64,000 nt of DNA from Acidimangrovimonas pyrenivorans (GTDB lineage: Bacteria > Pseudomonadota > Alphaproteobacteria > Rhodobacterales > Rhodobacteraceae): the NCBI RefSeq assembly GCF_042643245.1, contig NZ_JBHRSK010000004.1, forward strand, positions 1,178,001 to 1,242,000, read 5' to 3'. Below, one piece after another: positions 35,907 through 46,062 of this stretch. The translations under genes were made by a program, and so were the position numbers. The notes under the pieces were generated by a model. It was not told where the DNA came from. It did not search any database and saw only the letters and a program-made list of their open reading frames with translations. The first letter of the stretch is position 1. Every line of letters begins with the position of its first letter.

Positions 35907-36914
35907 ATGCTCAACTACACGATCCGAAGGCTGCTCATCGCGATACCGACGCTTTTGTTCATCAGTCTGATCATCTTCTCGCTGCTCAAGCTCGCCCCCG
36001 GCGACCCGATGGCACAGATCCCGCTGACGGTGCCGCCCGAGGTCAAGGAGAAGATGCGCGAGGCGCTGGGGGCCAACAAACCGCTGATCGTCCAGTACGG
36101 GCTGTGGCTGAAACAGTTCTTCATGGTCGAACCGCTGCACATGTTGGACGGCTGGTTCGGCACCCACATGTCGGACGGCATGCAGCGGGTGATCTCGTGG
36201 CAGACCCGGTCGCCGGTGGCCGACATCATCACCCAGCGCCTGCCGCAGACCCTGTGGGTCGTCGGCCTGGCCTATGTCATCGGCGTGCTGATCGCGCTGC
36301 CGATCGGCATCGTCTCGGCCTACCGCCAATACTCGGTCTTCGACCAGGTCGGCACCTTCGTGTCGATGATCGGCTACTCGGTGCCGCCCTTCTTCTCGGG
36401 CGTGCTGGTGATCGTCATCTTCGCGGTCAAGCTGCACTGGTTCCCGTCGATCTACGACACCACGCTCAAGGTGGACAGCTGGTCCGCCTTCGTCGCCCAG
36501 CTGCAGCAGATGATCATGCCGGTGATGGTGCTGGCGCTGCAGACCACCGCCCAGATCAGCCGCTACATGCGCTCGTCGATGCTCGACAACCTGGGCCAGG
36601 ACTACGTCCGCACCGCCCGCGCCAAGGGCATGAGCGAGGCGGTCGTCGTCCTCGTGCACGTGCTGCGCAACTCGATGATCCCGGTGATCACCGTGATCGC
36701 CCTCGGCGTGCCGGGCATCTTCGGCGGCGCCATCATCACCGAACAGATCTTCAAGGTGAACGGCATCGGCCAGCTGCTGATCACCGCGATCTACGCCAAC
36801 GACCTGCCGATGGTGCAGACGCTGACCTTCATCTTTGCCGTGCTGATCGTGCTGTTCAACCTGATCGCCGACGTCCTCTACGGCATCCTCGACCCGAGAA
36901 TTCGCTATGACTGA
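35907..36914 (+). CDS. dppB: Peptide ABC transporter permease (DppB type)
   Basis: A 335-residue inner membrane permease with six predicted helices. It has the N-terminal MLNYTIRRLLIAIPTLLFIS typical of DppB and the EAA loop YVRTARAKGMSEAVVVLVHV (20 residues, about 235). The C-terminus is DVLYGILDPRIRYD. It forms the channel with DppC and overlaps dppC by eight bases. Confidence 0.94.
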   Translation: MLNYTIRRLLIAIPTLLFISLIIFSLLKLAPGDPMAQIPLTVPPEVKEKMREALGANKPLIVQYGLWLKQFFMVEPLHMLDGWFGTHMSDGMQRVISWQTRSPVADIITQRLPQTLWVVGLAYVIGVLIALPIGIVSAYRQYSVFDQVGTFVSMIGYSVPPFFSGVLVIVIFAVKLHWFPSIYDTTLKVDSWSAFVAQLQQMIMPVMVLALQTTAQISRYMRSSMLDNLGQDYVRTARAKGMSEAVVVLVHVLRNSMIPVITVIALGVPGIFGGAIITEQIFKVNGIGQLLITAIYANDLPMVQTLTFIFAVLIVLFNLIADVLYGILDPRIRYD

Positions 36915-37905
36915 TCCCAACGATCCGACCGAGCCGCACGACGTCGCCGAGGCCCTTGTCGCCGAGACCCTGACCGAAGGCGATCCGTCCCCCGCCATCG
37001 CCGCCGCGCCGGCCGCCGCCATGCGCCCGCCGCGCAACCAGTGGTGGGATGTCTGGGACCAGTTCAAGACCCACAAGGGCGCGCTTGTCGGCGCCTCGAT
37101 CTTCGGGCTGGTGCTGATCATCGTGCTGTTCGGACCTTACGTCTGGACCATCGACCCGACCTATATCGATATCCTCGCCCGCAACAGCGGCATGTCGCTG
37201 GCCCACCCGCTGGGCACCGACCAGCTCGGCCGCGACCTGCTGGCGCGGATGATGGCCGGCGGCCGGGTGTCGATCGCGGTCGGCATGACGGCGATGATCA
37301 TCTCGGTCTTCCTCGGCACCCTGATCGGCGTCGTCTCGGGCTATTTCCGCCGCCTCGACGGGGCGCTGATGCGGCTGACCGACCTGTTCCTGGCGTTGCC
37401 GCTCTTGCCGCTGCTCCTGGTCATGGTGATGCTGTTCCGCCAGACCCTGGCGACCCAGTTCGGCGTCAATACCGGCATCTTCATGCTGATCGTCTCGGCC
37501 ATCGGCATCACCAGCTGGATGCCCTCGGCCCGGATCGTCCGCGGCGAGGTGCTGGCGCTGAAGGAGCGCGAGTTCGTCCTCGCTGCCAAGTCGATCGGCA
37601 CGCCGTCGCGGCGGATGATCCTGCGCCACATCCTGCCCAACGTGATGAGCCCGATCATGGTCGCCGCGACGCTGGGCATCGCCAACGCGATCATTACCGA
37701 ATCCGCGCTGTCCTTCCTCGGCCTCGGCTTCCCGCCGGACTTCCCGACCTGGGGCCGTCTGCTGTTCGACGGCGTCGACTACCTGCAGGACTACCCGGCC
37801 CGCGTGTTCTGGCCCGGCATCGCCATCTCGCTCGCCGTGCTGAGCGTCAACTATATCGGCGACGGCCTGCGCGACGCGCTCGACCCGCGCATCCGGGGCC
37901 GCTGA
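36907..37905 (+). CDS. dppC: Peptide ABC transporter permease (DppC type)
   Basis: A 332-residue permease. The N-terminal cytoplasmic tail is long and acidic/Ala-rich (about 1-40). HPLGTDQLGRDLLARMMAGG is the DppC signature (about 98-117), and the EAA loop is REFVLAAKSIGTPSRRMILR. The end is NYIGDGLRDALDPRIRGR. It is the last gene of the operon, followed by a terminator. Confidence 0.94.
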   Translation: MTDPNDPTEPHDVAEALVAETLTEGDPSPAIAAAPAAAMRPPRNQWWDVWDQFKTHKGALVGASIFGLVLIIVLFGPYVWTIDPTYIDILARNSGMSLAHPLGTDQLGRDLLARMMAGGRVSIAVGMTAMIISVFLGTLIGVVSGYFRRLDGALMRLTDLFLALPLLPLLLVMVMLFRQTLATQFGVNTGIFMLIVSAIGITSWMPSARIVRGEVLALKEREFVLAAKSIGTPSRRMILRHILPNVMSPIMVAATLGIANAIITESALSFLGLGFPPDFPTWGRLLFDGVDYLQDYPARVFWPGIAISLAVLSVNYIGDGLRDALDPRIRGR

Positions 37906-37931
37906 GCGCGACCGGCAAATAAGAACGCCAG

Positions 37932-37973
37932 AGCGGCCGCGACGCCTCGGGACGACCGGGGATCGCGGCCGCT
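37932..37973 (+). terminator. Hairpin ending the peptide transporter operon
   Basis: AGCGGCCGCGA and TCGCGGCCGCT form an 11-bp perfect stem around a 20-base loop, followed by a T-rich TTCCGTTTCG. It lies 27 bases after the dppC stop. Confidence 0.7.
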
Positions 37974-38116
37974 TCCGTTTCGCGGGCGGGTGTTCGGGCG
38001 AGTTTCCGGTTTCCGGAACATTGTCCCAACGAGCCGCCGCCTCTCCACCCTCCGAAATATTGAAATACACGAATTCGGGCGCCAATCAGGAAGAAATTCC
38101 AATTCGGAGCCGTGCC

Positions 38117-39175
38117 ATGTTCGAATCCCTCGGTTTTCAGGCCCTCACCCCGGTTCAGGCCAGCGCCATCCTCGGCCTGCTCATCGGCCTTGCCTATGGC
38201 GCTCTGGCCGAGCGCAGCCGATTCTGCCTGCGCCGGGGCCTTGTCGGCCCGGCCGGGGAACGGCGGGCGGCGCTCGGGGTCTGGGCTCTGGCGCTGGCCG
38301 TGGCGCTGATCGGCACGCAGGCGGCGGTCGGCGCTGGCCTGATCTCTTTTTCCGATCACCGCTTCCTCGCCGCCGACCTGCCGCTGGCGGCGGTGCTGGG
38401 CGGCGGGCTGCTGTTCGGCGCCGGCATGGTGCTGAGCCGCGGCTGCGCCTCGCGGCTGACCGTGCTGGCCGGCACCGGCAACCTGCGGGCCGCAACCGTG
38501 ATCCTGGTCTTCGCCGTCATCGCCCATGCGACGCTGAAGGGCGTGCTGGCGCCGCTGCGCGTGGTCCTGGGCGGCCTGACCGTGCCGCTGGGCGACAATA
38601 CCTCCTTGGCCGCCCTGCCCGGCGGCGCCCTGCCGTGGACCGGCTTCCTGGCCTTCGCCCTGCTGGTCGTCGCCCTGCGCTCGGGCGCCCGGCCCGGCAC
38701 GCTGGCGATGGGGGCCGCCATCGGCCTGCTGGTGCCGCTGGCCTGGGTCGGCACCGGCTTCCTCCTCTACGACGACTTCGACCCGATCGCGCTGGAAAGC
38801 CTGTCCTTCACCGCGCCCTCGGCCGACGCACTGTTCTGGACCATCGCGGCGACCTCGATCCCGGCCGGCTTTGGCACCGGGCTGATCGGTGGCGTGCTGC
38901 TGGGCGCGCTCGGCGCGTCGCTCACCGCACGCAGCTTCCGCTGGCAGAGCTTCGCCTCCCCGCGCGATACCGGGCGCTATCTGGCCGGCGCGGCGCTGAT
39001 GGGCGTCGGCGGGGTCCTGGCCGGCGGCTGCACCATCGGCGCCGGGCTGGCCGGGGTGCCGACGCTGGGCCTGTCCGCCCTGCTGGCGCTCGCCGCGATC
39101 GCCGCCGGGGCCAAGGCCACCGACCGGTTGCTCAGTGCATCCCCTTCCGGATCCGCCGCAGCGCAAGCCACATGA
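38117..39175 (+). CDS. YeeE/YedE family transporter (sulfur compound import)
   Basis: A 352-residue membrane protein with about ten helices and two repeated halves. Each half carries a conserved cysteine motif: SRFCLRRG near residue 37 and SRGCASRLTVLAGTGNLRA near 112; GGCTIGAGLAGVP near 300. In the family the cysteines help pass thiosulfate or similar sulfur species. No TusA-like partner gene is adjacent. The ATG at 38117 matches the family start; an in-frame ATG at 38021 adds 32 polar residues. The last 44 bases overlap the convergent DUF3422 gene. Confidence 0.82.
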   Translation: MFESLGFQALTPVQASAILGLLIGLAYGALAERSRFCLRRGLVGPAGERRAALGVWALALAVALIGTQAAVGAGLISFSDHRFLAADLPLAAVLGGGLLFGAGMVLSRGCASRLTVLAGTGNLRAATVILVFAVIAHATLKGVLAPLRVVLGGLTVPLGDNTSLAALPGGALPWTGFLAFALLVVALRSGARPGTLAMGAAIGLLVPLAWVGTGFLLYDDFDPIALESLSFTAPSADALFWTIAATSIPAGFGTGLIGGVLLGALGASLTARSFRWQSFASPRDTGRYLAGAALMGVGGVLAGGCTIGAGLAGVPTLGLSALLALAAIAAGAKATDRLLSASPSGSAAAQAT

Positions 39176-40427
39176 TCAACACCACCACCGGGGTCAGCAC
39201 CGCCGAGGTCATGCCCTTGCTGATGCCGAGGTGCTCGGTGAACGGATAGGCGACATAGGTCGCCAGGTTGACCGCGTAATAGCTGATCGCGACCACCGAC
39301 AGCCCCTCGACCGTGTGCTGCAGCCGCAATTGCAGGTCGGCGCGGCGGTCCATGCTTTCGAGCAGCTTCTGGTTCTGCGCCGAGCGTTCGACATCGACCC
39401 TCGTGCGCAGCAGTTCGGCCGCCCGGGCGGCGCGTTCGAGCATGGTGCGCAGCCGGGTCTCGGCGGATTTCACCGTCCGCATCGCCGGGTCGTAGCGCCG
39501 CATCATGAACTCGGTGAAGGTCTGCCGGCCCTCGAACCGGGCCTCGCGCAGCACCCCGATGCGCTGCATCACGATCGCCTCGTAGGCGCCGGTGGCGCCG
39601 AAGCGGAAGGCGGTCTGCACCGCCAGTTCCTCGAGTTCCGAGGAGATACCCAGCAGCGCGTGCAGCGTCTCCTCGGCCGAGCGGCTGTCGGAGGTCATGG
39701 CGCTGACCATCTCGGCCAGCTGCGGGTCGAGCGCGTTGAGCCGGTCGGTCAGCCGCCGGGCCCGGTTCAGCCCCAGCATCGACATCGTCTTGTAGGTCTC
39801 GATCTCGCACAGCCGCTGGACGATGCGGCCGATGCGGCGGGCGCTGATGCCGCGACGGACGAAGACGGCGAAACGCATCTGGCCGTTGCTGTCGATGCGG
39901 AAATCGCCGGCGATCACCGCCGCCCCGTCCAGCACCCAGGCGCAGGCCATGCTTTCGGGCACGAACCACTCGGCAAAGAGCGGCGACAGCTCGGCCGGCT
40001 CCTCGGGCAGGAAATCGACCCGGATCTGCACCGCGGTCAGCCGCCGGCCCGGCGCCTCGGCCAGCCAGTCCTCGGGGAAGACCTCGGTCTCGGCCGGGTC
40101 GAAGGGCCGCTTGCCCAGCCCCGGCGTGAAGGCCGAGTAGGTGACGAACTCGGTATGGCTTTCCCATTTCAGCAGGTGGCGGCCGATCTGGCCCGAGTAG
40201 TGGTTGGCATCCTCGGGCGGCGGCGTCGCACCGTGACGCTTCAGCAGCGCGACCAGATGGGCGTGATCGGCGGCGCGGTCGCGATTGGCGGCATCGACGG
40301 GCTGCTTGATGGCGACATAGACGGCATGGCACGGCGCCTCGAGCGAGGGGAACGGCCGCGCGTGCAGCTCATTGGCCAGCGCATAGCGCAACGGGTGGTC
40401 TTCGATCGGGCTCATCCGGATGGTCAC
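39132..40427 (-). CDS. DUF3422 family membrane-anchored protein
   Basis: A 431-residue protein of the DUF3422 family, common in alphaproteobacteria and of unknown function. The N-terminal EDHPLRYALANELHARPFPS is the family signature. The middle is helical and charged (about 250-370). The C-terminus has two membrane segments: VVAISYYAVNLATYVAYPF and GMTSAVLTPVVVLIMWLALR. Most of it should lie in the cytoplasm, anchored at the C-terminus. It overlaps the YeeE/YedE gene tail-to-tail. Confidence 0.88.
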   Translation of the reverse strand: MTIRMSPIEDHPLRYALANELHARPFPSLEAPCHAVYVAIKQPVDAANRDRAADHAHLVALLKRHGATPPPEDANHYSGQIGRHLLKWESHTEFVTYSAFTPGLGKRPFDPAETEVFPEDWLAEAPGRRLTAVQIRVDFLPEEPAELSPLFAEWFVPESMACAWVLDGAAVIAGDFRIDSNGQMRFAVFVRRGISARRIGRIVQRLCEIETYKTMSMLGLNRARRLTDRLNALDPQLAEMVSAMTSDSRSAEETLHALLGISSELEELAVQTAFRFGATGAYEAIVMQRIGVLREARFEGRQTFTEFMMRRYDPAMRTVKSAETRLRTMLERAARAAELLRTRVDVERSAQNQKLLESMDRRADLQLRLQHTVEGLSVVAISYYAVNLATYVAYPFTEHLGISKGMTSAVLTPVVVLIMWLALRRIRKGMH

Positions 40428-40543
40428 CGCGCAAGGGGTTTCGCCCGGACCCTAGCCGCAATTCCCGCCAGCGCAAAGAAAAAATGCTGCGTTTTCCGCG
40501 CCTTGTCGGCATGCAACGGGATACCGACCAGCGCCCCGCCGAT

Positions 40544-41257
40544 CTAGAGCCCGTCGAGCAGGGCCTGGATATCGCGGAAGGTGACGCTCTGGCGCCCGGT
40601 CTCGATGATGCCCTCGGCCGACAGCCGGGCGATGGCGCGGCTGACCGCCTCGCGATTGGCGCCGACATAGGTGGCCATCTGGTCCCGCGTCGGCGCCGGC
40701 TTGAGCCGGCCGCCCGGGCGCAATTCGCCCCGCGCCTGGGCCAGCCGCGACAGCAGGATGCGCACCCGCTTGTCGACATCGTGGACGACAAGGCCGAAGA
40801 TCCGTTCCGACAGAACCCGGTTGCGCTCGGCCAGGGTCAGGGCGAGGTTCTGGCCGATCACCGGTTCGCGCACCATCCAGTCGCGGAAGGTCTCGGCCTC
40901 CAGCCGGCCCAGCCGGCTTTGCGTCACCGCCGAGATGGTCAGCGAGCGCGGCTGGCCGTCCAGCGCCGCGATCTCGCCGAAATAGCGGCCAGGGCCGAGA
41001 TCGCTGAAGGCGACCTCGCGGCCCTCGGGCGACAGCAACAGCCCGAGCAGCCGGCCGGAAAAGACGAAATAGACCTCGCGCGACAGCTCGCCCTGCTCGA
41101 TCACCACCTGGCCGGGGGCGACGGTCAGCGGCTTGAGATCGGCCGCGAAGCGCCGCAGCGAGGCCTCGGGCACGCCGGCCAGGAGGGCAAAGCCGGCGAT
41201 CTCGGTCATGGACGGGGTATCAGGCGTGTTTGTCGGCGCCATCGTGCTACTCTTCAT
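40544..41257 (-). CDS. Crp/Fnr family transcriptional regulator
   Basis: A regulator of 237 residues from the ATG at 41257, or 221 from the ATG at 41209. It has an N-terminal cyclic-nucleotide-binding-like beta barrel (GQVVIEQGELSREVYFVFSG, then YFGEIAALDGQPRSLTISAV) and a C-terminal winged helix whose recognition part is TYVGANREAVSRAIARLSAE. There is no Fnr-type N-terminal cysteine cluster. The PRSLTISAV segment lacks the usual Arg-Ser/Thr cAMP pair in standard form, so its ligand is uncertain. It starts 27 bases after the molybdenum hydroxylase gene on the same strand and could be co-transcribed with it. Confidence 0.88.
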   Translation of the reverse strand: MKSSTMAPTNTPDTPSMTEIAGFALLAGVPEASLRRFAADLKPLTVAPGQVVIEQGELSREVYFVFSGRLLGLLLSPEGREVAFSDLGPGRYFGEIAALDGQPRSLTISAVTQSRLGRLEAETFRDWMVREPVIGQNLALTLAERNRVLSERIFGLVVHDVDKRVRILLSRLAQARGELRPGGRLKPAPTRDQMATYVGANREAVSRAIARLSAEGIIETGRQSVTFRDIQALLDGL

Positions 41258-41284
41258 CGCTCTTCGGGTCGGCCGCCAGCCGGG

Positions 41285-43525
41285 TCACAGGAAGGTCACC
41301 TCGCGGTTCAGCGGCAGCTGCCGGATGCGCTTGCCGGTGGCGGCGAAGATCGCGTTGGCCAGCGCCGGCGCCGCCGGTGGCACCGCCGGTTCGCCGATGC
41401 CGCGCAGCTTGTCCGATGTCTGCAACGCCTTCGCCTCGATCACCGGGCATTGCCGCAGTCGCATCGCCGGGTAGCTGTCGAAATTGGTCTGCTCGATCTC
41501 GCCACCGGCGAAGGTGATCTCGGCGCCCATGGCATGGCCCAGCCCCCAGACGACGCCACCCGTCATCTGCGCCTCGATATTCACCGGGTCGATGACGGCG
41601 CCGACCTCGGCCGCGACCCAGACCTTGTCGATGCGGATGCCGTCGGGCGTGTCGGTCACCTCGACCACCTCCGCCGCCGGCACGCCGAAGGACAGGGTGA
41701 AGGCCAGCCCCCTGCCCTTGCCCTTCGGCAGCGTCGCACCCCAGCCCGACATCTTCCCCACCGCCTCGAGCACCGCGCGGCTGGCCGGGTCGGTGACCAG
41801 CCGCAGCCGCTCGGCCAGCGGGTCGGCCCCGGCGGCGTGGATCAGCTCGTCGAGGAAGCTCTCGTGGAAGAAGCCGTTGCCCGAGGCCCCGACCGAGCGC
41901 CAGGAACTGACCGGCGGCATGTCGGGCACGCGGTAGCCCGAGACGCGATAGGCCGGGATGGCGAAGGGCTGGTCCCAGGCGCCGGCGACGATGGCGGTGT
42001 CGGGCCCGGCGGCGGGAATGCCCAGCCGGCCCATCTGCGACGCCGTCACCGAGGGCGCGGCGATGCCGAGGTCGAGCGCCGTCACCTTGCCGCCGGCCAC
42101 GGCGCCGCGGCCGCGCGCCATCGCCAGCGGCCGGCAGAAGTCATGCGTCATGTCCTCTTCGCGCTGCCAGGTCATCTTGACCGGCACGCCCGGCACCGAC
42201 TGGGCGACCTCGACCGCCTGGCGGATGTAGTCGTCCTCGAGCCGGCGGCCAAAACTGCCGCCGATCGGCAGGACATGAACGTGGATATTGTCGCCCGACA
42301 GGCCGGAGAGCGCGGCGGCGCTGGCCACCACCTGCAGCGGGATCTGGGTGCCGACCCAGATGTCGAGCCGGTCCTTGCCCAGCTTGACCGTCGCGTTCAT
42401 CGGTTCCAGCGGGGCATGGGCGAGGAAGGGAATGCGGTATTCGGCCTCGACCACATCCGCCCCGGCGAGGGCGGTGTCGACATCGCCCGCGTCCTTGAAC
42501 CGGCTGTCGCGCCGGGCCTCGGTGAACGAGGCCGCGACCTGCTTGAACAGCGCCGCGCTGTCGGCGGCATAGGGCGCGGGCTCCCACTCGACCTCGACCA
42601 GGTCGGCGGCCTGGAAGGCGCGCCAGGTGTTGTCGGCGATGACGCCGAAGCCGTCCTCGACCGGCACCACCATCTTCACGCCGCGCGCGGCCTCGGCCTT
42701 TTTCGTGTCCAGCCGCTTGATCCCGGCGCCGAAGCGCGGGCTGGTGCGGACCGTGGCGTAGACCATGCCCGGCAGTGCCATGTCGATGCCGTAGCGGGCC
42801 GTGCCGGTGCATTTCGCCACCATGTCGCGGCGCTGGACCGGCTTGCCGATTAGGGTCCAGTCCTGGCGCGGCTTCAGCGGCGGGTCGGCCGGCGGCGCGA
42901 TCCCGGCGCAGGCCGCGGCCAGCGCGGTATAGGGTTTGCGCGTGCCATCGGGCAGGACCACGGCGCCACCCTCGGTCTTCAGCCCCTTGGCCGGCACCCC
43001 GGCCTGCTTCGCCGCCGCCTCGATCAGCACCGCGCGCGCCGCCGCGCCGGCCTTGCGCATCTTGTCGAAGCCGTCGACCATCGACGACGAACCACCGGTG
43101 AGCTGCAGCGACATGAACTTGGACACGACATCGCCGAAGGCGCGAGCATTGCGGGCGAGGATGCCCTGGTCGGTCGAGGCGAAAGGCAGCCCCTCGGCCA
43201 CCACCGCGCCGTTGTAATAGACCACCGCCGGCGGGCCATGGTCGATCTTGACCTGATCCCAGGGCAGGTCGAGCTCTTCCGCCACCAGCATCGCCAGCGC
43301 CGACTGCACCCCCTGCCCCATCTCGGCCCGCGGGGCGATGACGGTGACGCCCTCGCCGTCGATCATGACATACGGGGTCAGCGCCGCGCCGCCCTCGGGC
43401 AGCTCGGCCAGCAGCGGGTTCGGCCCGGTGTCGCGATAGCGCCAGATGCCGAAGGCGACGCCGCCGGCAATGGCGGCCGAGCCGATCAGGAAGCTGCGGC
43501 GGGCGATCTTTCCGGCACGCGACAT
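41285..43525 (-). CDS. iorB: Molybdenum hydroxylase large subunit (isoquinoline 1-oxidoreductase beta-like)
   Basis: A 746-residue molybdopterin-binding subunit of the xanthine oxidase family, IorB branch. A twin-arginine signal (ARRSFLIGSAAIAGGVAFG, residues 8-26) sends the folded enzyme to the periplasm. Cofactor segments are AEMGQGVQSALAMLVAEELD (20 residues), PIGGSFGRRLEDDYIRQAVE and WRSVGASGNGFFHESFLDEL. GIGEPAVPPAAPALANAI near the end includes the catalytic Glu region (GEP). It hydroxylates an N-heterocycle or oxidises an aldehyde; the substrate is unknown. It follows iorA by one base. Confidence 0.9.
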   Translation of the reverse strand: MSRAGKIARRSFLIGSAAIAGGVAFGIWRYRDTGPNPLLAELPEGGAALTPYVMIDGEGVTVIAPRAEMGQGVQSALAMLVAEELDLPWDQVKIDHGPPAVVYYNGAVVAEGLPFASTDQGILARNARAFGDVVSKFMSLQLTGGSSSMVDGFDKMRKAGAAARAVLIEAAAKQAGVPAKGLKTEGGAVVLPDGTRKPYTALAAACAGIAPPADPPLKPRQDWTLIGKPVQRRDMVAKCTGTARYGIDMALPGMVYATVRTSPRFGAGIKRLDTKKAEAARGVKMVVPVEDGFGVIADNTWRAFQAADLVEVEWEPAPYAADSAALFKQVAASFTEARRDSRFKDAGDVDTALAGADVVEAEYRIPFLAHAPLEPMNATVKLGKDRLDIWVGTQIPLQVVASAAALSGLSGDNIHVHVLPIGGSFGRRLEDDYIRQAVEVAQSVPGVPVKMTWQREEDMTHDFCRPLAMARGRGAVAGGKVTALDLGIAAPSVTASQMGRLGIPAAGPDTAIVAGAWDQPFAIPAYRVSGYRVPDMPPVSSWRSVGASGNGFFHESFLDELIHAAGADPLAERLRLVTDPASRAVLEAVGKMSGWGATLPKGKGRGLAFTLSFGVPAAEVVEVTDTPDGIRIDKVWVAAEVGAVIDPVNIEAQMTGGVVWGLGHAMGAEITFAGGEIEQTNFDSYPAMRLRQCPVIEAKALQTSDKLRGIGEPAVPPAAPALANAIFAATGKRIRQLPLNREVTFL

Positions 43526-43526
43526 C

Positions 43527-44000
<474 letters not shown>

Positions 44001-44181
44001 TCATTCAAGTTGCAGGATAACCGCTTTTGCCGCGCCTGAACCAGAGGTTGCGGAAACTGCCCTTGCGGCATCCGACGCCGCTTGTCGCCGCGGCCGCCGC
44101 GGCGCTAGTCTGAGGCGACGACGACACGGGCCAAGAATGCGAATTTCACCAGAAAAGGCAAGGCGATGTGCAAGGTTGTGA

Positions 44182-45882
44182 ATGCCGGCGGCAGGGCGGG
44201 CGCGGACCGTGGCTAGGGCGCCGGCACCGCTCTTCGCCGCCCTGCGCGCGCCGGGCCGCGCCCACGTGCCGCGCGAGGCGCTGGCGGCGCTGAGCCTGGC
44301 CGCGATCGCCCTGCCCGAGCAGCTGGCGACCGCCCGGCTGATGGGTCTGCCGCCGGCCGCCGGGCTGGTCGCCTTCCTCGCCGGCACGCTCGCCTTCGCC
44401 GCCTTCGGCACCCACCGGACGCTGTCGGTCGGCGCCGATTCGACCATCGCCCCGATCATGGCCGCCGGTCTGGCGACGCTCGCCGTCACCGGCAGCCCGG
44501 CCTATGCCGCCCTCGCCGCGATGCTGGCGCTGATGGTCGGGGCGGTCCTGGTCCTCGCCCGGCCGCTGCGGCTGGGCTGGGTCGCCGACCTGCTGTCGAT
44601 CCCGGTGACGACGGGCTTCATGGCCGGGATCGCGCTGCATATCATCGCCGGCGCCCTGCCGCAGATCCTCGGTCTGCCGGTGCCGGCGGGCGAGCTGACC
44701 CGGAAGCTGGGCGTCCTGGCGCGCGATCTCGCCGCCGCCCGGCCCGAGACGATGGTGCTCGGCTTCGGCGTCGCGGCGCTGGCGCTGGCGATCGACCGGC
44801 TGGCCCCGCGCCTGCCCGGGCCACTGATCGCGCTGGCGGCCAGCGCCGGCGCCGCCTGGGCGCTGGGGGCGACCGCCATCCCGATGCTCGACCCGCTCAG
44901 CCTGGCCAGCCTCGGCGGCGGCCCCTGGGCCGGGCATTGGGAACTGCCGGACATGGAGGCGCTGGCGGTGCTGCTGCCGCTCGCCCTGATCGTGGCGCTG
45001 GTGGTGATGATGCAGAGCGCCGCGGTGCTGCAGAGCTTTCCCGACAGCCAGGCGGTGCCCGCCGATCCCGGCCGCGACTTCGCCGCCATCGGCGCCGGCA
45101 GCCTGCTGGCCGGGCTGCTGGGCAGCTTCGCCGTCAATGCCAGCCCGCCGCGCACCGCGATCGCAGAGGCCGAGGGCGCGCGCAGCCAGTGGTCGGCGCT
45201 GATCGCGGTGGCGCTGGCGCTCGGACTGGCGGCACTGGCGGCCGGCGCCATCGCCCATGTGCCGCGCGCCGGGCTGAACGGCGTGCTGCTGGTGATCGGG
45301 CTGCGGCTGATCCGGCCCGCCACCCTGGCCCGGATCGGCCGCAAGAGCCCGAGCGAGCTGGTCCTCGCCCTCGCCACCACGGCGCTGGTCGCCGTGCTGC
45401 CGGTGATGTCGGGGGTCGGGCTGGCGATCGTGCTGTCGCTGATGCACGCGATCTACACCATCGCCCGGCCGCCCTGCACCGAGCTGGCCCGGGTGCCCGG
45501 CACCACGATCTGGTGGTCGCGCCCGCCCGGCGCCCCGGCCGAGCAGGAGCCGGGCGTGCTGGTCTTCGCCCTCGGCGCGCCGCTCAACTTCATCAACGCG
45601 CGCTACCTGCTGGGCCGGCTCGGCGCCGCGATCCGGCGCAAACGCCCGCAACTGGTGGTGATCGAGGCCAGCGGCGTCATCAACATCGACTTCACCGGCT
45701 CGTCGCTGCTGCAGCAGGCGATCGCCGACTGGCGCGCCGCCGGCATCGCGCTGGCCCTGGCCCGGCTGGAAAGCACAGAAGCCGCCGCCCAAGCGGCGCG
45801 CACCGGCCTCGTCGCGCAGCTCGGCGCGGATCACGTCTTCCTCTCGGTCGAGGAGGCGGTGCGGGCGCTGCGCCCGGACTGA
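44182..45882 (+). CDS. SulP family anion transporter
   Basis: A 566-residue transporter of the SulP family (sulfate, bicarbonate or other anions). The membrane part (about 30-425) has many hydrophobic helices with the PLPEQLATARLMGLPPAAGL-type region (ALPEQLATARLMGLPPAAGL) near 47 and SVGADSTIAPIMAAGLATLA near 82. NASPPRTAIAEAEGARSQWS marks the second half. A C-terminal STAS domain (about 455-560, VLVFALGAPLNFINARYLLG, IDFTGSSLLQQAI) is present. The substrate cannot be assigned. The ATG at 44182 has no clear ribosome site; a GTG at 44209 is an alternative. Confidence 0.85.
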   Translation: MPAAGRARTVARAPAPLFAALRAPGRAHVPREALAALSLAAIALPEQLATARLMGLPPAAGLVAFLAGTLAFAAFGTHRTLSVGADSTIAPIMAAGLATLAVTGSPAYAALAAMLALMVGAVLVLARPLRLGWVADLLSIPVTTGFMAGIALHIIAGALPQILGLPVPAGELTRKLGVLARDLAAARPETMVLGFGVAALALAIDRLAPRLPGPLIALAASAGAAWALGATAIPMLDPLSLASLGGGPWAGHWELPDMEALAVLLPLALIVALVVMMQSAAVLQSFPDSQAVPADPGRDFAAIGAGSLLAGLLGSFAVNASPPRTAIAEAEGARSQWSALIAVALALGLAALAAGAIAHVPRAGLNGVLLVIGLRLIRPATLARIGRKSPSELVLALATTALVAVLPVMSGVGLAIVLSLMHAIYTIARPPCTELARVPGTTIWWSRPPGAPAEQEPGVLVFALGAPLNFINARYLLGRLGAAIRRKRPQLVVIEASGVINIDFTGSSLLQQAIADWRAAGIALALARLESTEAAAQAARTGLVAQLGADHVFLSVEEAVRALRPD

Positions 45883-45915
45883 CACGCCCCCGCCCCCCTT
45901 TCCGCGCGCCTCTCA

Positions 45916-45966
45916 CTTTCTGCTTGGAAATATCCTCCGGGGGTCCGGGGGTGGAAAACCCCCGGC
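45916..45966 (+). repeat. Dispersed intergenic repeat, copy 4 (A2 subtype)
   Basis: CTTTCTGCTTGGAAATATCC then TCCGGGGGTCC and the hairpin GGGGGT-GGAAA-ACCCCC (45947-45963). It lies 33 bases after the SulP stop. The T-A closing pair replaces the C-G pair seen in most other copies. Confidence 0.75.
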
Positions 45967-46062
45967 GCCGGCCTCGCCGGAACCGCCGCCTCCCTGCCCG
46001 GCCCCTTACCTTCCCGGCCCCGCCCGGATATTGCTGGACCGGGACGGCGGAGGAGAAGAGCG

